A DNA stretch of 64,000 nt, from NCBI RefSeq assembly GCF_000265385.1, contig NC_018013.1:1081001-1145000 (forward strand). The letters are read 5' to 3'. This document shows positions 52,636-64,000 of the stretch, in pieces (positions within the stretch are counted from its first letter, which is position 1; each line of letters starts with the position of its first letter). The notes below the pieces were generated by a model. The model made no database searches. It saw only the letters and a program-made list of their open reading frames with translations, and was not told the origin of the DNA. The position numbers and the translations under genes are program-made. This DNA comes from Aequorivita sublithincola DSM 14238 (GTDB lineage: Bacteria; Bacteroidota; Bacteroidia; Flavobacteriales; Flavobacteriaceae).

Positions 52636-55361
52636 TACGCTATTTCTTTTTCAATGAATGGAATGTTTGGGTCGCAAATTTCGAGAATTAATTTCTTTAA
52701 TTCCACCGTAAACGTTTCTAAAGTAACTGAGGTTATTTGTTGATCTCTTTTACTATATGCGGATGTTTTCGTGCCAAATTTGAGAAAACCACTTCCTAAA
52801 TTTTTAAACGAAATAATCCCAGCTTCAGCATTGTTTATAGGAATTTCTCCGTTCATCATCAAAGCATAAGCTAGAACCTGAAAAGCTTTGCTGAATTTGT
52901 AATCTTGAGTTAATTCTTCCCATTCTATTAATTCAACATCACCTTGATTTACCGAACCCGTTTTATAATCAATGATGCGAAGTTGGCCATTATATTCATC
53001 AACTCTATCAACTTTTCCGTGGATTTTTACAGGAAAATCCAACTCTTGAATTGGAACATCAAAAGTGAGATTGGTTTCAATTTTAATTATTTTGATATCA
53101 TTTCCTGCTTCAACATCCGCAATTTCCCTATCGAGAAAGTTGGAAATGTAACGCTTCGCCACTTCAAAAATAATTAGGTTTTTACCTTTGTTAAAAGTTC
53201 CGCCTTTGAAGGTTATTTTAAATTGTTTAGTTACTTCATCGTGTATTTCAACTTTCATATCCTTTAAGTTTTGGATGGATAAAAGAGTTCCTTCCAAAGG
53301 CACGTAAAAAGTTTCCAGCGTATCGTGAACAATGGTTCCTAATGTATTTGCTGCGACGGTTTCCTCTACTTCTTCAAATTGGTTTAACCTCAAAATTTTC
53401 TGAAAGTAAAAATCTAATGGATTACGAATATAACTCGTCAATGCAGAAGGTGAAAAGCCTTTTTCGGCAATTTCACGAATGCGCTGCATAACTGCTCCCG
53501 TTTTTTCAATTTGTTTTAAACCTTGTGCTTTTATCTGAACTTTTGGTGAAAGAATACGTTTCTCTATAATATGGTTTGGTTGTTTATCAATTTCCAATTG
53601 TCTGATAAACCGGCTTTTTTCGCCTGTGTTTATACCTTCTGAGTGACTGTTGTAAAGAAGTATAACGTTGTTTGCGCGTTGCAATAACCTATAAAAGTGA
53701 TAGGTATAAATGGCGTCTTTTTCAGTATATAGTGGAAGTTTGAAGTGTTGTTTTAAATCATAAGTAATAAAGGAAGCATTGGACTTGCCTGAAGGAAAAA
53801 TACCTTCATTGACGGATGTGATTATTACATTTTCAAAATCAAGAACACGAGTTTCCAAAACTCCCATCAGTTGTAGACCGCTGTAGGCGTCGCCTTCAAA
53901 ATCTAACGAGGTAGTTGAAGTTAATTCTGCAAAAAGAGTACCTACACTTTTGATGGATTGCAGATATGGATACTTCTGATCCAGCGCTTCTATTTTACTG
54001 AAAACCTTATTCAGCTGATGTAGTACGGCGCTTTCAACAGAACTGGATTTATGCTTTTTAAGAAGTACCTCAAGAATTTTCAGCGACGTTTCAATTGCAG
54101 TTTTACTATTATCCTTCCAATCTTCAAAAAGAAGCAAAAGCATACTATTTTCAGAGTTATCCGAAAGTGCTGTTAAGTCCTTTGAAGAGATATGTGTAAT
54201 GTTTCCTCGAGTTAAACTAAGTGAAACTTCACTTGTATTGGGCACTAATTTGGTTCCCAAAGGATGATTTAAAACTGAAAGAATGTCCTTATAATAGAAG
54301 GTTTCCGTACTTTGAAGATGAATGGCAAAAAGCAATTCAAAAAACACAACAGCTGGAAAATTCTTTAATGAAACTCCCATTGTAATATTCAAGCTTTTTA
54401 CGTTTTCTGGTAAAGAATAGATTAATGGAACCAGCAGATTTTCATCGCCCAAGACGATTGCGGTTTTACTAATTTCTTCCTCGGAAAGAGATGCGAGAAG
54501 CTCGCCCACATATTTTGCTTGTCCTACATTCTTTTGAACCTCAACAAACTGAAAGTTTTTAGGCTTTTCAAAATTTTCTGAAATGAATTTAGGTTTTTCG
54601 TTTTGAAAATAGTTCCATTCTGCGATGTACTTTCTTATGAAATAGGACGCACTGTGTTTTGTGTCTTCATAAAAAGATAGGTCAGTATCCCAATAAACCT
54701 TTGTGCCTCCAGTTTCAAGTAGTTCCTGAATTATGTGTTGCTCGGCTGTATTTAAGGCGTTAAAACCTATAAAAATATGCTTTTTATTTTTTTCAGAAGT
54801 AATATAATGTTCAAGGTTTGAAGCCGCTTCACGGTAAACCATTCCCTGATAGCCAATATTCTCGTTTAGCAGTAAGGTTTGTATATTTTCATAAAATGAT
54901 GGCAAACTTTCCCAAAACTTAAGGTAGTTATTGATTAGCTCTGTCTTTTCATCTTTTACGCCCCAGCGTTCCAGAGTTTTGATATTGGCCAAATAGCTGA
55001 AAAATGGTTTGGGTTCAACCAGATATCTATCAATTTCATTAAAATCATTGAGTAAGGTCGTTGCCCAAGTGGAATAGGTTTCAAAATCATCTTTAGCAAT
55101 GATTGCAGCAGTTTTTAAATAGGCCTCATAGCTTTTGAAGAGTAACTCTGTGTTATCTATTATTTTGAGATTGGAAAGCTCTTCTACCAATTCCTCAATA
55201 CTACAAATTATTGGGGCAAATTGTGTTTTTGAACTTTCCTTCTTTAATTCATTCATAAGAAAACCACCAGCTCTTTTACTAGGCAGCACGAATGTAATTT
55301 CAGAAAGATCTGAGAAGGATTTTTTAATATCGGCGAGGGTTTCTTGAATGAATGTTACCAT
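52635..55361 (-). CDS. AddB-like PD-(D/E)XK exonuclease subunit
   Basis: 908 aa. N-terminal inactive helicase-like half (FVLPSKRAGGFLMNEL), C-terminal RecB-family nuclease with GKVDRVDEYNGQLRIIDYKTG (Asp and DYK of the catalytic core). Double-strand-break end processing with an AddA-like partner at 58176. The usual FeS cysteines are not obvious. Confidence 0.86.
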   Translation of the reverse strand: MVTFIQETLADIKKSFSDLSEITFVLPSKRAGGFLMNELKKESSKTQFAPIICSIEELVEELSNLKIIDNTELLFKSYEAYLKTAAIIAKDDFETYSTWATTLLNDFNEIDRYLVEPKPFFSYLANIKTLERWGVKDEKTELINNYLKFWESLPSFYENIQTLLLNENIGYQGMVYREAASNLEHYITSEKNKKHIFIGFNALNTAEQHIIQELLETGGTKVYWDTDLSFYEDTKHSASYFIRKYIAEWNYFQNEKPKFISENFEKPKNFQFVEVQKNVGQAKYVGELLASLSEEEISKTAIVLGDENLLVPLIYSLPENVKSLNITMGVSLKNFPAVVFFELLFAIHLQSTETFYYKDILSVLNHPLGTKLVPNTSEVSLSLTRGNITHISSKDLTALSDNSENSMLLLLFEDWKDNSKTAIETSLKILEVLLKKHKSSSVESAVLHQLNKVFSKIEALDQKYPYLQSIKSVGTLFAELTSTTSLDFEGDAYSGLQLMGVLETRVLDFENVIITSVNEGIFPSGKSNASFITYDLKQHFKLPLYTEKDAIYTYHFYRLLQRANNVILLYNSHSEGINTGEKSRFIRQLEIDKQPNHIIEKRILSPKVQIKAQGLKQIEKTGAVMQRIREIAEKGFSPSALTSYIRNPLDFYFQKILRLNQFEEVEETVAANTLGTIVHDTLETFYVPLEGTLLSIQNLKDMKVEIHDEVTKQFKITFKGGTFNKGKNLIIFEVAKRYISNFLDREIADVEAGNDIKIIKIETNLTFDVPIQELDFPVKIHGKVDRVDEYNGQLRIIDYKTGSVNQGDVELIEWEELTQDYKFSKAFQVLAYALMMNGEIPINNAEAGIISFKNLGSGFLKFGTKTSAYSKRDQQITSVTLETFTVELKKLILEICDPNIPFIEKEIA

Positions 55362-55374
55362 AGCCTAAAAATAA

Positions 55375-55403
55375 GAAACGCCTCCGAAAATCGGAGGCGT
55401 TTC
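55375..55403 (-). terminator. Terminator of the OmpA-family gene
   Basis: GAAACGCCTCCGA / TCGGAGGCGTTTC hairpin with T-rich tail on the minus strand. Confidence 0.88.
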
Positions 55404-55435
55404 AAAAATATTTATTTAAAACTTATCTGTTGGAA

Positions 55436-56827
55436 TTATTTCACTAATGAAATTTCAACACGACGGTTTTGTTGTCTTCCAGCTGCAGTATTGTTTGTTG
55501 CAATTGGTCTTTCTTCACCAAAACCTTCTGAAGTCAATCTTGAAGACTCCATACCGATTGTTGTTAGGTAATCTCTTACAGAAGCAGCTCTTTCCTTAGA
55601 AAGCTTCATATTGTAAGCATCACTACCACGGCTATCAGTATGTCCTTCCACCAAGAAGTTGGCGTTAGGATATTCTTTCATTATGTCTGCAATACTTTGA
55701 AGTGCAGAATAAGATTCTTTTCTAATAGTTGCTTTGTCATAATCAAACAAGATAGTTTTAGAGTATTCGTTCAATTGCTTGATGATTTCTACAGAAACTT
55801 CTGGACAACCTTTGTTGGCTACAGTACCAGCAACATCTGGACACTGATCATCTTTGTCAAGAACGCCATCACCATCTCTGTCTTTGTAAGGACAACCATT
55901 GTTGGCTTTTGGACCAGCTTCGTTTGGACAAGCATCATCTTTATCAGCGATACCATCACCGTCAGCATCTGGACATCCGTTAAGAGCAGCTAAACCAGCT
56001 ACAGTAGGACATTCATCTTGTGGATCAGCGATACCGTCACCATCTGTATCAGGACAACCGTTAAATTCAGCAAGACCTGGAGTGTTAGGACAAGCATCGT
56101 TTCTATCTTCGATGCCATCACCATCTGTATCAGGACAACCGTTGAATTCGGCTAAACCTGGAGTTTCTGGACATTCGTCATCTTTATCGTAGATTCCGTC
56201 ACCGTCAGTATCTTTTCCACCAAATTGGAATACGATACCCGCAGAGTGTTGGAAGTGAGTAATTCCATAAGAATCCTCAAATGCATGCTTGTAAGTTGAT
56301 TGTAGGTTAAGAGCAATATTGTCAGTAAACCAAAATTTAACTCCAGCAAGTGCGTTAGCAGTACCAAAGCCGATATCATCTACCCAAGTGTAACCACCAC
56401 CAACTCCAATAGAAGGATCAAACCATCCACCAGGACCGTTTAATGCATTTCTGAAGCTGTATTTAATTTCACCATCAGCACCGTAGTAGCTAAGGTCGTT
56501 AACAGCAACATCACCTAATTTGTCAATTCGGTTGATAGAACCTGCTGCAGTAAATACAAATCCGCTACCAATATATCTGCTTATAGCAAGTCTAGATACT
56601 GATGGCAAGATGTTCCAGTGGTCATTTGCGTTAAAATACTCGTCAAAGATATCTCCTCTTGAAGCAGCGGAGACACGTAATTGATCCTCATTAAGACCAG
56701 CTGGGTAAACGTCAACAGCGTTTGCACCAACTTCAACAGCCCAAGGATTGTTTTCGTCTTGCGCGTTTGCCACACCTACTCCTAAGAATAAAATGGCAAC
56801 AACTAATAATCTGTTAAGATGTTTCAT
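55436..56827 (-). CDS. OmpA-family protein with thrombospondin type-3 repeats
   Basis: 463 aa outer-membrane protein. Signal peptide ([17 protein letters not shown]), N-terminal barrel ~25-205, five Asp-rich calcium-binding TSP3 repeats ~215-345 ([20 protein letters not shown] type), and a peptidoglycan-binding OmpA domain ([45 protein letters not shown]). Links envelope layers. Confidence 0.95.
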   Translation of the reverse strand: MKHLNRLLVVAILFLGVGVANAQDENNPWAVEVGANAVDVYPAGLNEDQLRVSAASRGDIFDEYFNANDHWNILPSVSRLAISRYIGSGFVFTAAGSINRIDKLGDVAVNDLSYYGADGEIKYSFRNALNGPGGWFDPSIGVGGGYTWVDDIGFGTANALAGVKFWFTDNIALNLQSTYKHAFEDSYGITHFQHSAGIVFQFGGKDTDGDGIYDKDDECPETPGLAEFNGCPDTDGDGIEDRNDACPNTPGLAEFNGCPDTDGDGIADPQDECPTVAGLAALNGCPDADGDGIADKDDACPNEAGPKANNGCPYKDRDGDGVLDKDDQCPDVAGTVANKGCPEVSVEIIKQLNEYSKTILFDYDKATIRKESYSALQSIADIMKEYPNANFLVEGHTDSRGSDAYNMKLSKERAASVRDYLTTIGMESSRLTSEGFGEERPIATNNTAAGRQQNRRVEISLVK

Positions 56828-56862
56828 ATTCGATTGTTTAATTTTTAAGTGTTAATTAAAGG

Positions 56863-56893
56863 CAAAAGTAAGTTGTTAAATATTATAAACAAA
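56863..56893 (-). promoter_or_regulatory. Promoter of ompA-like gene (TTTG-N19-TACTTTTG)
   Basis: Full-consensus -33 (TTTG, 56893-56890) and -7 (TACTTTTG, 56870-56863) at the ideal 19-bp spacing; the best match in the window, fitting a highly expressed gene. Confidence 0.65.
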
Positions 56894-56949
56894 AGCAAAT
56901 CTAATAAAATTTTCCTAAAGTGGGTGCTATTGATACGGAAATAAAGGAT

Positions 56950-58149
56950 TTATTGATTAATAACCTCCAATTTTTTTCCAATCTTAATAAAGGCGTTTAT
57001 AGCCTTGTCTAAATGCTCCTTAGTGTGGGCTGCGGAAAGCTGCACACGAATCCGCGCCTTTCCTTTCGGAACCACTGGAAAAAAGAAGCCGATTACATAT
57101 ATTCCTTCCTCTAATAACATATTTGCCATTTCTTGCGAAAGCTTGGCATCGTAGAGCATTACAGGAACTATGGCGGAATCTCCGTCTATAATATCAAATC
57201 CCGCTGCTTTCATTCCTTTTTTGAAGTAAGCTGTGTTTTCTTGAAGTTTATCTCTTAGCGTAGTATCGTCTGAAAGCATTTCAAAAACCTTAATTGAAGC
57301 ACCAACTATTGCAGGCGCCAAAGAGTTTGAAAATAAATACGGTCGGGAACGTTGACGCAACAACTCAATAATTTCTTTTTTTCCCGTGGTATAGCCGCCC
57401 ATTGCACCTCCCATTGCCTTTCCTAGAGTTCCTGTTATAATGTCTATACGGCCCATAACATCTTTTTCTTCCAAAGTGCCTCGTCCTGTTTCCCCGATGA
57501 AACCTGTAGCGTGACATTCGTCTATCATGACCATTGCGTCATATTTATCTGCTAAATCACAAATTTTATCAAGTGGCGCTACCAAACCGTCCATAGAAAA
57601 TACACCGTCTGTAACTATAATTTTAAATCGGGTGCCTTTTTTATTAGCAGCTATAAGCTGCTTTTCCAAATCTTCCATATTGCTATTTTCATAGCGATAG
57701 CGCGCTGCTTTACACAAACGCACTCCATCAATAATCGAAGCGTGATTTAAGGAATCTGAAATAATTGCATCTTCTTCGCCTAATAAAGGTTCAAAAACAC
57801 CTCCATTGGCATCAAAAGCGGCTGCATAGAGAATAGTATCTTCGGTTCCGTAAAAATCGGCAATTTTTTGCTCCAATGTTTTATGAATATCCTGTGTTCC
57901 GCAAATAAATCGGACAGACGACATACCAAAGCCATGGGTATCCATTGCGTCTTTGGCGGCTTGAATTACTTCTTTATTAGCAGAAAGCCCTAAATAGTTG
58001 TTTGCACAAAAGTTTAAAACTTTTTGACCTGTAGAAATCGTGATTTCGGCACCCTGCGGTGAGGTAATAATGCGCTCTGTTTTATAAAGTCCATTATCCT
58101 TTATATCTTCGAGTTCCTTTTGTAGATGTTCCTTTATTTTTCCGTACAT
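56950..58149 (-). CDS. kbl: Glycine C-acetyltransferase (2-amino-3-ketobutyrate CoA ligase)
   Basis: 399 aa PLP enzyme from ATG 58149; an upstream codon adds eight residues. [38 protein letters not shown] lysine in [15 protein letters not shown]. Converts aminoacetone precursor 2-amino-3-ketobutyrate plus CoA to glycine and acetyl-CoA; the partner threonine dehydrogenase is not adjacent. Confidence 0.93.
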   Translation of the reverse strand: MYGKIKEHLQKELEDIKDNGLYKTERIITSPQGAEITISTGQKVLNFCANNYLGLSANKEVIQAAKDAMDTHGFGMSSVRFICGTQDIHKTLEQKIADFYGTEDTILYAAAFDANGGVFEPLLGEEDAIISDSLNHASIIDGVRLCKAARYRYENSNMEDLEKQLIAANKKGTRFKIIVTDGVFSMDGLVAPLDKICDLADKYDAMVMIDECHATGFIGETGRGTLEEKDVMGRIDIITGTLGKAMGGAMGGYTTGKKEIIELLRQRSRPYLFSNSLAPAIVGASIKVFEMLSDDTTLRDKLQENTAYFKKGMKAAGFDIIDGDSAIVPVMLYDAKLSQEMANMLLEEGIYVIGFFFPVVPKGKARIRVQLSAAHTKEHLDKAINAFIKIGKKLEVINQ

Positions 58150-58175
58150 AGTTGTCTTTTTAAGAAGCGTCAAAA

Positions 58176-61100
58176 TTAAACTTTATTTATTACTATTTCG
58201 CCCTCTTTGCTATAGATAAGCATTTTTTCTGAAACTATAAAACCCATATCTTCCAAGGCATTTGCATAATCCATCAACTGATCGCTATGCCAAATATTAT
58301 GACCTCCTGTTTTATAATCAATGATAACCACAGTATTTTCTGAATTACTGTTTATTCTATCTGGCCGTAAAACTGATCCATTTTTTGTGATGATGCTCCG
58401 TTCATTATAAACCTTGTCAGTGCCATCAAACAACTTTTTCAGTTCTGGATGACTAATGATTTGATTGACCGTTTTTCTTAAAATTTCATATTCTTCCTTC
58501 GGAATAATTGCCCGTGCTTCCAATTCCATCAAAATGTTTTCAGCATCGGCTTCCTTATAAATTTGAGCCATGGTTTCGTGAAGTAGATTTCCTGCCGTAA
58601 TTGCAGCGAAAGTATCTTCCTCAAGATAAATTTCTTCTGAAGAAACTATTTTAAGGCCGTGCTTTTTTGGATTGCTAGATACATATATAGGTATAGTTTG
58701 CGGCACAACTTCCTTTTCTTTTGAAATCTTCTTTAAATCCTTCCCGAATTCATAGACCATTTGGTCGTTATTCCACTTTCCTTTATGTTTCAAAAATTCC
58801 ATGAAAAGATGATTGTAGGTTGAAGGAGTTCCGTCTTTCGGTTCGGTTGGCATTTCTGCAAAAACGTAGAGTTTTTCAACCGCGCGGGTTAAAGTAACGT
58901 ACAATAAATTAAGAGCATCCAACTCCAATTGGCTCCGGTGGTCATTGTGCATTTTTTCGCCGACTTCACTGTAATTTGCAATTTCTGATTTAAAATTTAC
59001 TTGGGCTTCTTTAAAAGTGAAGTCTTCATTTTCCAAAGGATACCAAAGTTTGTCATACCTACCATCGAACAATTGAATATCTGCAAACGGAAAAATCACT
59101 GCCGGAAATTCCAAGCCCTTCGCTTTGTGAATGGTCATCAACTGAACGGCGTTCGTGCCTTCGCTTGCGGGAATGGAGGCGCTTTCCTTTTTTGTTTCCC
59201 AATGGTCTAAGAATGAAATTTTATCTGCTTGTGGTTTTTGTTCAAATTCATAAACTAAATCCATAAAACCGAAAAGATAAGCGTCTGCAAACTCAGCAAT
59301 TTTAAATTTTTCAATACAATATTCAAAAGCTTCATAAAGTGAAACGGAACGCATTTCTGCAAAGACGAAATCGACGTCATATTCCTTTAAATTTTCACTG
59401 AATTTTGCTTCAGAAATATTTAGAAATTTTATGAAGAATGTGTGCTTTTCTTCTGAAATATTTAAATGGTCGTGAAGCAAATCCAACAGCTGAATTTTGG
59501 CTTCGTCATTATTTGGGTACAAACAGACCTGAAGTGAAAATACCAGAATTTGGACCAAAGCGGAAGAGTGAAGCAGCAAGGTTTCCGAAGAAATTACAGG
59601 AACGCCTAGTTCCATTAAAAAAGCGCCAAGCGCTATTCCATCTGCCTTTTTTCTAGTTAAAATACAAATATCACTTTCTGAAAAACCGTTGTTTTTTACA
59701 CTTTTAATTGTTTCGTAAACTAGATTCGCATAGACTTCGTCATTTTCAGTTTTTTTCTGTTTTTCGATGAATACAAATTTTATATAGCCATCTTTTTTAG
59801 CGTTGCTATTTTGCTTGTTACCATCTTCATATAATTTTGTATGGCCTTCATTTGCAAAATAAGTAGAAACAAAAGTGAAAAAATCATTGTTGAAGTTGAC
59901 GATTTCTTCACAACTTCTATAATTGGTAGCTAAAGGAAATAGCTCTTTTTCACGCTGAAAAGGATTGCCTGTTCCATACAAATCCATAAACTGTTCCGGC
60001 AAACCGCCGCGCCAACGATAGATGGATTGTTTGGCATCGCCTACCAACAAAAGGCTTCCGGATTCTGGATCAATTTCCTGCGATAGAGCGTTATCAATTA
60101 ACGGAATCAAGTTTTCCCACTGTAACTTTGAAGTATCCTGAAATTCATCAATAAAAAAGTGACGGTATTTTTCGCCCAAACGTTCGTAAATGAACGGAGC
60201 TGGCTGATTTTTTATTTCTTTGTTTATAAGTGAATTGAATTCTGAAATTGGCAAGATGTTCTTCTCTTCTTTTATGGTTTCAATTTCGTGATTTACCAAG
60301 TTTATTACTGAAAGCGGCGTTATGTTTTTTAAAATAGAATCGTAAAGGCTGAATTTATTTACTTTCTCCTTTATTTCAATATAATTTGAAAACAGCTTTG
60401 GTATTAAACCATCAATCGTTTCTATAATAAACGCGTCTTCTTTTACTTTATAAAGTCCTTTTCCTTCTTCTAGATTTTCTCGAAGTTTGTTTCCATAAGC
60501 ATCATAATTACCAGCTTTAATTTTTAAGAAATGGTTTGGCAATGTGCTTCTCATAAAATCTGAATGTTGCAAACCAGCTTCATCAATAAGTTGAAGCGTT
60601 TGTGAAGCAATGTTTTCAATATCCTCAGAAAATTTCTTCTTTTTAAGCAGCAACTGCTTTTTGAATTCTAGGAAATCTTGAAGCGATTTCTCTTTTAAAA
60701 CTGAAACGTGGTCTGAGTCATTTTCGTTGTAAAGCAATTTGGCAGCATTGGCAATGTCTCGAGAAATATCCCAAGATTTATCATCATCCGTTTTATCTAA
60801 AGCAAAATCCAGCAGTACTTTGGTTATTTCCTTGTTTTCGCCCGCTTTGCTTAACAATAAATCCACGGCTTCCGCTAATAATTCTGGAGTATCTAGAGTT
60901 ACTTCAAAATTAGTTGCCAGTTTTAAATCCCGCGCAAAGGTGCGGATGAGGCGATGATTGAATCTATCGATGGTTTCGACGCTGAATGCCGCATAATTAT
61001 GAAGTAAATTTTTTAGAATTTTTTTGGAGCGCTTTTGAATTTCTTCAATGCTCATGGTGGTTTCTTTGGCGATATCGAGCATCATTGATAAGGGCTCGGC

Positions 61101-61334
61101 CACACTTTTTTCTTCTGAAAAATTGACCAAGGTTTCCACGATACGTTGCTTCATTTCGGCAACTGCTTTGTTGGTAAACGTAATTGCCAAAAGATGTTTG
61201 AAATAATCGTCTTGTTTTGAAGACAGGATTTGTTTCAAATATTCTTTAACCAGCGTATAGGTTTTCCCGCTTCCAGCTGCGGCATTATATATTGAAATGG
61301 AGGATTGATTTTCCAAGGAATAGACATTTTGCAC
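58176..61334 (-). CDS. AddA-like UvrD/RecB helicase-nuclease
   Basis: 1052 aa. Walker [15 protein letters not shown], motif [15 protein letters not shown], motif [19 protein letters not shown], motif [21 protein letters not shown]-terminal RecB nuclease with LRPDRIN and VIIDYKTGG. Start is GTG 61334. Works with the AddB-like protein in recombination. Confidence 0.9.
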   Translation of the reverse strand: MQNVYSLENQSSISIYNAAAGSGKTYTLVKEYLKQILSSKQDDYFKHLLAITFTNKAVAEMKQRIVETLVNFSEEKSVAEPLSMMLDIAKETTMSIEEIQKRSKKILKNLLHNYAAFSVETIDRFNHRLIRTFARDLKLATNFEVTLDTPELLAEAVDLLLSKAGENKEITKVLLDFALDKTDDDKSWDISRDIANAAKLLYNENDSDHVSVLKEKSLQDFLEFKKQLLLKKKKFSEDIENIASQTLQLIDEAGLQHSDFMRSTLPNHFLKIKAGNYDAYGNKLRENLEEGKGLYKVKEDAFIIETIDGLIPKLFSNYIEIKEKVNKFSLYDSILKNITPLSVINLVNHEIETIKEEKNILPISEFNSLINKEIKNQPAPFIYERLGEKYRHFFIDEFQDTSKLQWENLIPLIDNALSQEIDPESGSLLLVGDAKQSIYRWRGGLPEQFMDLYGTGNPFQREKELFPLATNYRSCEEIVNFNNDFFTFVSTYFANEGHTKLYEDGNKQNSNAKKDGYIKFVFIEKQKKTENDEVYANLVYETIKSVKNNGFSESDICILTRKKADGIALGAFLMELGVPVISSETLLLHSSALVQILVFSLQVCLYPNNDEAKIQLLDLLHDHLNISEEKHTFFIKFLNISEAKFSENLKEYDVDFVFAEMRSVSLYEAFEYCIEKFKIAEFADAYLFGFMDLVYEFEQKPQADKISFLDHWETKKESASIPASEGTNAVQLMTIHKAKGLEFPAVIFPFADIQLFDGRYDKLWYPLENEDFTFKEAQVNFKSEIANYSEVGEKMHNDHRSQLELDALNLLYVTLTRAVEKLYVFAEMPTEPKDGTPSTYNHLFMEFLKHKGKWNNDQMVYEFGKDLKKISKEKEVVPQTIPIYVSSNPKKHGLKIVSSEEIYLEEDTFAAITAGNLLHETMAQIYKEADAENILMELEARAIIPKEEYEILRKTVNQIISHPELKKLFDGTDKVYNERSIITKNGSVLRPDRINSNSENTVVIIDYKTGGHNIWHSDQLMDYANALEDMGFIVSEKMLIYSKEGEIVINKV

Positions 61335-61429
61335 TAAATTACTGCTTTTATGGCTTTAGAATCAAATAAATCTATGATTGCATAGTAAATCTTATAAAAG
61401 CTATAACAGTTTTAAATTATGATAATGGT

Positions 61430-61437
61430 TAAATTTG
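61430..61437 (+). promoter_or_regulatory. -7 element (TAAATTTG) of the SOD gene
   Basis: TAnnTTTG match 39 nt before the ATG; -33 weak. Confidence 0.4.
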
Positions 61438-61476
61438 AGGGAATTTAGTAATAACCAATAAAAAAACGATATAATT

Positions 61477-62085
61477 ATGTCTTTCGAATTACCAAAATTA
61501 CCGTACGCGTTTGACGCATTAGAACCAAACATCGATGCAAAAACGATGGAAATACACCACGATAAACATCACCAAGGTTATACAGATAAACTGAATGGTG
61601 CTATTAAAGGAACAGATAAAGAGAATAAATCTATTGAAGATATTTTGAAAAATCTAGATATGGACAATAAAGCTGTTCGTAATAATGGTGGTGGATTTTA
61701 TAACCACAGCCTTTTCTGGAAAGTAATGTCACCAAAAGGTGGTGGAAAACCTTCAGGCGATGTAGCAAAAGCTATAGACGATGCCTTTGGAAGTTTTGAT
61801 GCTTTTAAAGAGAAATTTTCTGACGCTGCAAAAACACAATTCGGCTCAGGTTGGGCTTGGCTTTGTGTACATAAAGGCGGAAAAGTTGAAGTTTGTTCAA
61901 CACCAAATCAAGACAACCCATTAATGCCAAAAGTAGGTTGCGGTGGAACACCAATTTTAGGATTGGATGTTTGGGAACACGCATATTACCTAAAATACCA
62001 AAACAAGCGTCCAGATTACGTTGGTGCTTTTTGGAATGTAATTAACTGGGACGAAGTTTCTGCTAATTATGCTAAGAATAAATAA
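61477..62085 (+). CDS. Superoxide dismutase (Fe/Mn family)
   Basis: 202 aa cytosolic SOD. Metal ligands in [10 protein letters not shown] (His), [13 protein letters not shown] (His), [11 protein letters not shown] (Asp, His). The GSGWAWL and GGGFYNH context does not settle Fe versus Mn use. Confidence 0.96.
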   Translation: MSFELPKLPYAFDALEPNIDAKTMEIHHDKHHQGYTDKLNGAIKGTDKENKSIEDILKNLDMDNKAVRNNGGGFYNHSLFWKVMSPKGGGKPSGDVAKAIDDAFGSFDAFKEKFSDAAKTQFGSGWAWLCVHKGGKVEVCSTPNQDNPLMPKVGCGGTPILGLDVWEHAYYLKYQNKRPDYVGAFWNVINWDEVSANYAKNK

Positions 62086-62108
62086 TAGCTAAATAAAAAG
62101 CTATTCAT

Positions 62109-62149
62109 AAAAAAATCCGCAATCAAACTTTTGATTGCGGATTTTTTTT
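62109..62149. terminator. Bidirectional terminator, SOD / PurF-like
   Basis: AAAATCCGCAATCAAA / TTGATTGCGGATTTT hairpin with A and T runs between convergent genes. Confidence 0.9.
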
Positions 62150-62173
62150 ACTTGAAGCTTTTATAATTCAGAA

Positions 62174-64000
62174 TTAATAAGCACGTTCTGGATTTCCTTC
62201 GTAAAAGTTTATGTAAGCTCGGTTTACAACTCTATTTCCTCCGGCTGTTGGATAGTTACCCGTAAAATACCAATCTCCAAGATTTTTCGGGCAAGCTTTA
62301 TGCAAATCATCTACAGATTGAAAAATCAATTTTACTTTTGCTGTAATGTTTTCTTCGCTTACTATTTCAGCAATTTTATCTGAAATTTCTTCATCGGTAA
62401 AAGGAGCGTATAATTTTTTTACATGATTAATCATTGAAGCGTCCTCAACTGTTACCTGCTCTTTACACTTATGATATATTTCTTCAACTATAGCATAAGT
62501 TCCACGGTCTTTGTGAAGAGCCAATGCTGCCTGAAAAGCAATTAATCCTTCCAAACGCGCCATATCTATTCCGTAGCAATCTGGATAACGAATTTGCGGA
62601 GCGGATGAAACTACTACAATTTGTTTTGGATGAAGTCGGTCTAGCATTTTCAAAATACTCTTCTTCAATGTTGTTCCGCGAACGATGCTATCGTCTATAA
62701 TTACTAAATTATCGTCGGGTTTTACTACGCCATAGGTTACATCATAAACGTGCGCTACCAAGTCGTCTCGGCTACTATCATCCGTAATAAAAGTTCTTAG
62801 TTTTACGTCTTTGATGGCAATTTTTTCGGTGCGAATTTTATGAGCTTGTATTTGCTGAAGTCTTTCCTTTGTTAAGGTTTTTCGCTCTTTTATAATTGCT
62901 TCGTTTTTCTGTTTGTTCAGTTCGTCTTGGGCAGCTTCCAACATGCCATAAAAGGAAGTTTCCGCGGTATTTGGTATAAAAGAAAAAACTGAATTTTCAG
63001 TATCAAAATCAATAGCCTGCAATATTTTCGGCATTATTAATTTACCAAGCATTTTCCGTTCTTGATAGATTTCTGCATCGCTTCCGCGTGAAAAATAGAT
63101 ACGTTCAAAAGAACAAGATCTTCTTTCTAAAGGAGCGAGAATTTCTTTAATTTTTACCGTTCCGCATTTTTCGATAATGATTGCCTTTCCAGGGTCCAAC
63201 TCTTTTACATCGTCAAAAGGAACGTTAAACACAGTTTGAATTGCTGGTCTTTCTGAAGCAACTACAACAACTTCATCATCTTGGTAAAAATATACAGGAC
63301 GTATTCCTGCAGGATCGCGTAACACAAAAGAATCTCCGTGGCCCAAAAGTCCCGCCATAGCATAGCCACCGTCCCAATCTGCGGCTGATCTACGAAGAAT
63401 TTTGGCAACATTCAAATTTTCGGCAATGTATGGCGATGCTTCTTGTTTGTTCAAGCCTTTGGCCTTCGCTTTTTTGTATAGCTTGCGAACGGCATCGTCC
63501 AAAAAGTGACCTATTTTTTCCATTACAGTAACAGTATCAGCCTTCTCTTTTGGGTGCATTCCGAGTTTTATGAGATTATCAAAAAGCTCGTTGGTATTGG
63601 TCATATTGAAATTTCCCGCAATAATTAAATTTCGGTGCATCCAATTATTTTGTCGTAGAAAAGGGTGAACATTTTCAACGCTATTTATCCCGAAGGTTCC
63701 GTAACGAACGTGGCCCAAAAGCAATTCACCTATATATGGAATGTTTTTTTTCTGAGCGGCAACATCGTCCTTGTATTCTGGATGCTGAGAAAATTCGTGA
63801 TTTATACGTTCGTTTATTTGAGCAAAAATATCTTGAATGGGCTGAGCTGCATTTGAACGAACACGACTTATATAGCGCTCTCCTGGATTAACGTCTAATT
63901 TAATACTGGCAAAACCTGCACCATCCTGACCACGATTGTGCTGCTTTTCCATCATTAAATACATTTTGTTTACTCCGTAAAATGCAGTTCCGTATTTTTC
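62174..64000 (-). CDS. PurF-type amidophosphoribosyltransferase (5' end missing)
   Basis: 609 codons visible; the frame stays open to the window edge (EKYGTAFYGVNKM), so the N-terminal catalytic Cys lies outside. Class II glutaminase domain (KQHNRGQDGAGFASI) and PRPP site VIIDDSIVRGTTLKKS are complete. Longer than ordinary PurF (~500 aa), matching the long Bacteroidota paralogue; it may be the purine-pathway enzyme or a variant. The other purF copy is not in view. Confidence 0.9.
   Translation of the reverse strand, partial: EKYGTAFYGVNKMYLMMEKQHNRGQDGAGFASIKLDVNPGERYISRVRSNAAQPIQDIFAQINERINHEFSQHPEYKDDVAAQKKNIPYIGELLLGHVRYGTFGINSVENVHPFLRQNNWMHRNLIIAGNFNMTNTNELFDNLIKLGMHPKEKADTVTVMEKIGHFLDDAVRKLYKKAKAKGLNKQEASPYIAENLNVAKILRRSAADWDGGYAMAGLLGHGDSFVLRDPAGIRPVYFYQDDEVVVVASERPAIQTVFNVPFDDVKELDPGKAIIIEKCGTVKIKEILAPLERRSCSFERIYFSRGSDAEIYQERKMLGKLIMPKILQAIDFDTENSVFSFIPNTAETSFYGMLEAAQDELNKQKNEAIIKERKTLTKERLQQIQAHKIRTEKIAIKDVKLRTFITDDSSRDDLVAHVYDVTYGVVKPDDNLVIIDDSIVRGTTLKKSILKMLDRLHPKQIVVVSSAPQIRYPDCYGIDMARLEGLIAFQAALALHKDRGTYAIVEEIYHKCKEQVTVEDASMINHVKKLYAPFTDEEISDKIAEIVSEENITAKVKLIFQSVDDLHKACPKNLGDWYFTGNYPTAGGNRVVNRAYINFYEGNPERAY

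Noticed and set aside
55436..56827. Near-repeated DNA in the OmpA gene taken as a CRISPR-like array
   Set aside because: Repeats encode five TSP3 calcium-binding units in frame; no spacers of constant length outside coding.

Overview
The window comes from the chromosome of a Bacteroidota bacterium, most likely a Flavobacteriaceae member. Signs for this are: low G+C; promoters of the TAnnTTTG type instead of -35/-10 boxes and few Shine-Dalgarno sequences; type IX secretion (T9SS) C-terminal sorting domains; a TonB-dependent receptor with an N-terminal carboxypeptidase-regulatory-like domain; an OmpA with thrombospondin type-3 repeats; and typical flavobacterial forms of RplY/Ctc, Pth, RecJ, Kbl and a long PurF-like protein. 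No rRNA, phage, IS element or CRISPR array is visible. One tRNA (Ala, anticodon GGC) is present. Both ends cut a gene: rplY at the left and a PurF-type amidotransferase at the right.

Layout. 1-4.7 kb: housekeeping run rplY, pth, ribF, an HTTM/gamma-carboxylase-like membrane protein, serS. 4.7-12.6 kb (minus strand): a small secreted protein, then a PiT phosphate transporter with a PhoU-like tail, a beta-helix-like lipoprotein and a large TonB-dependent receptor. Each of these last three genes has GTTA-type half-sites repeated every 11 bp just upstream of a promoter-like element, the architecture of a Pho box, so I read them as one phosphate-starvation uptake system. 12.7-19.7 kb: dgt and two tandem M36 (fungalysin-type) T9SS metallopeptidases of identical length. 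19.8-25.5 kb: tadA, dxs, gpsA and a secreted prolyl oligopeptidase. 25.6-34.4 kb: an accessory-looking locus with a DoxX protein, an ECF-type sigma factor with a TPR membrane partner (minus strand) and, divergently, two paralogous lipoproteins, a PKD/outer-membrane-barrel protein and an exported TPR-CHAT protease. A 17-nt identical element lies in front of both lipoprotein units. This is the best candidate for an undescribed system. 34.4-41 kb: asd, amidase, mscL, alr, tdk, then a three-gene operon ending in rsmI. 41-45 kb: a T9SS delta-60-repeat protein and a large orphan protein. 45-52 kb: recJ, lpxH, a QueD/PTPS-type gene, a 2OG oxygenase, small proteins, a MATE transporter, a universal stress protein and tRNA-Ala. 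52-64 kb: an alpha/beta hydrolase, AddB-like and AddA-like recombination genes separated by ompA and kbl, sod and the PurF-like gene.

Start codons. Several genes appear to start at TTG or GTG (ribF, HTTM, tadA, dxs, sigma, CHAT, AddA-like). At dxs and lpxH a perfect -7 element sits only 3-4 nt before the start codon, which predicts leaderless or nearly leaderless mRNAs. All assignments are from reading the sequence and from family knowledge; no database search was run.
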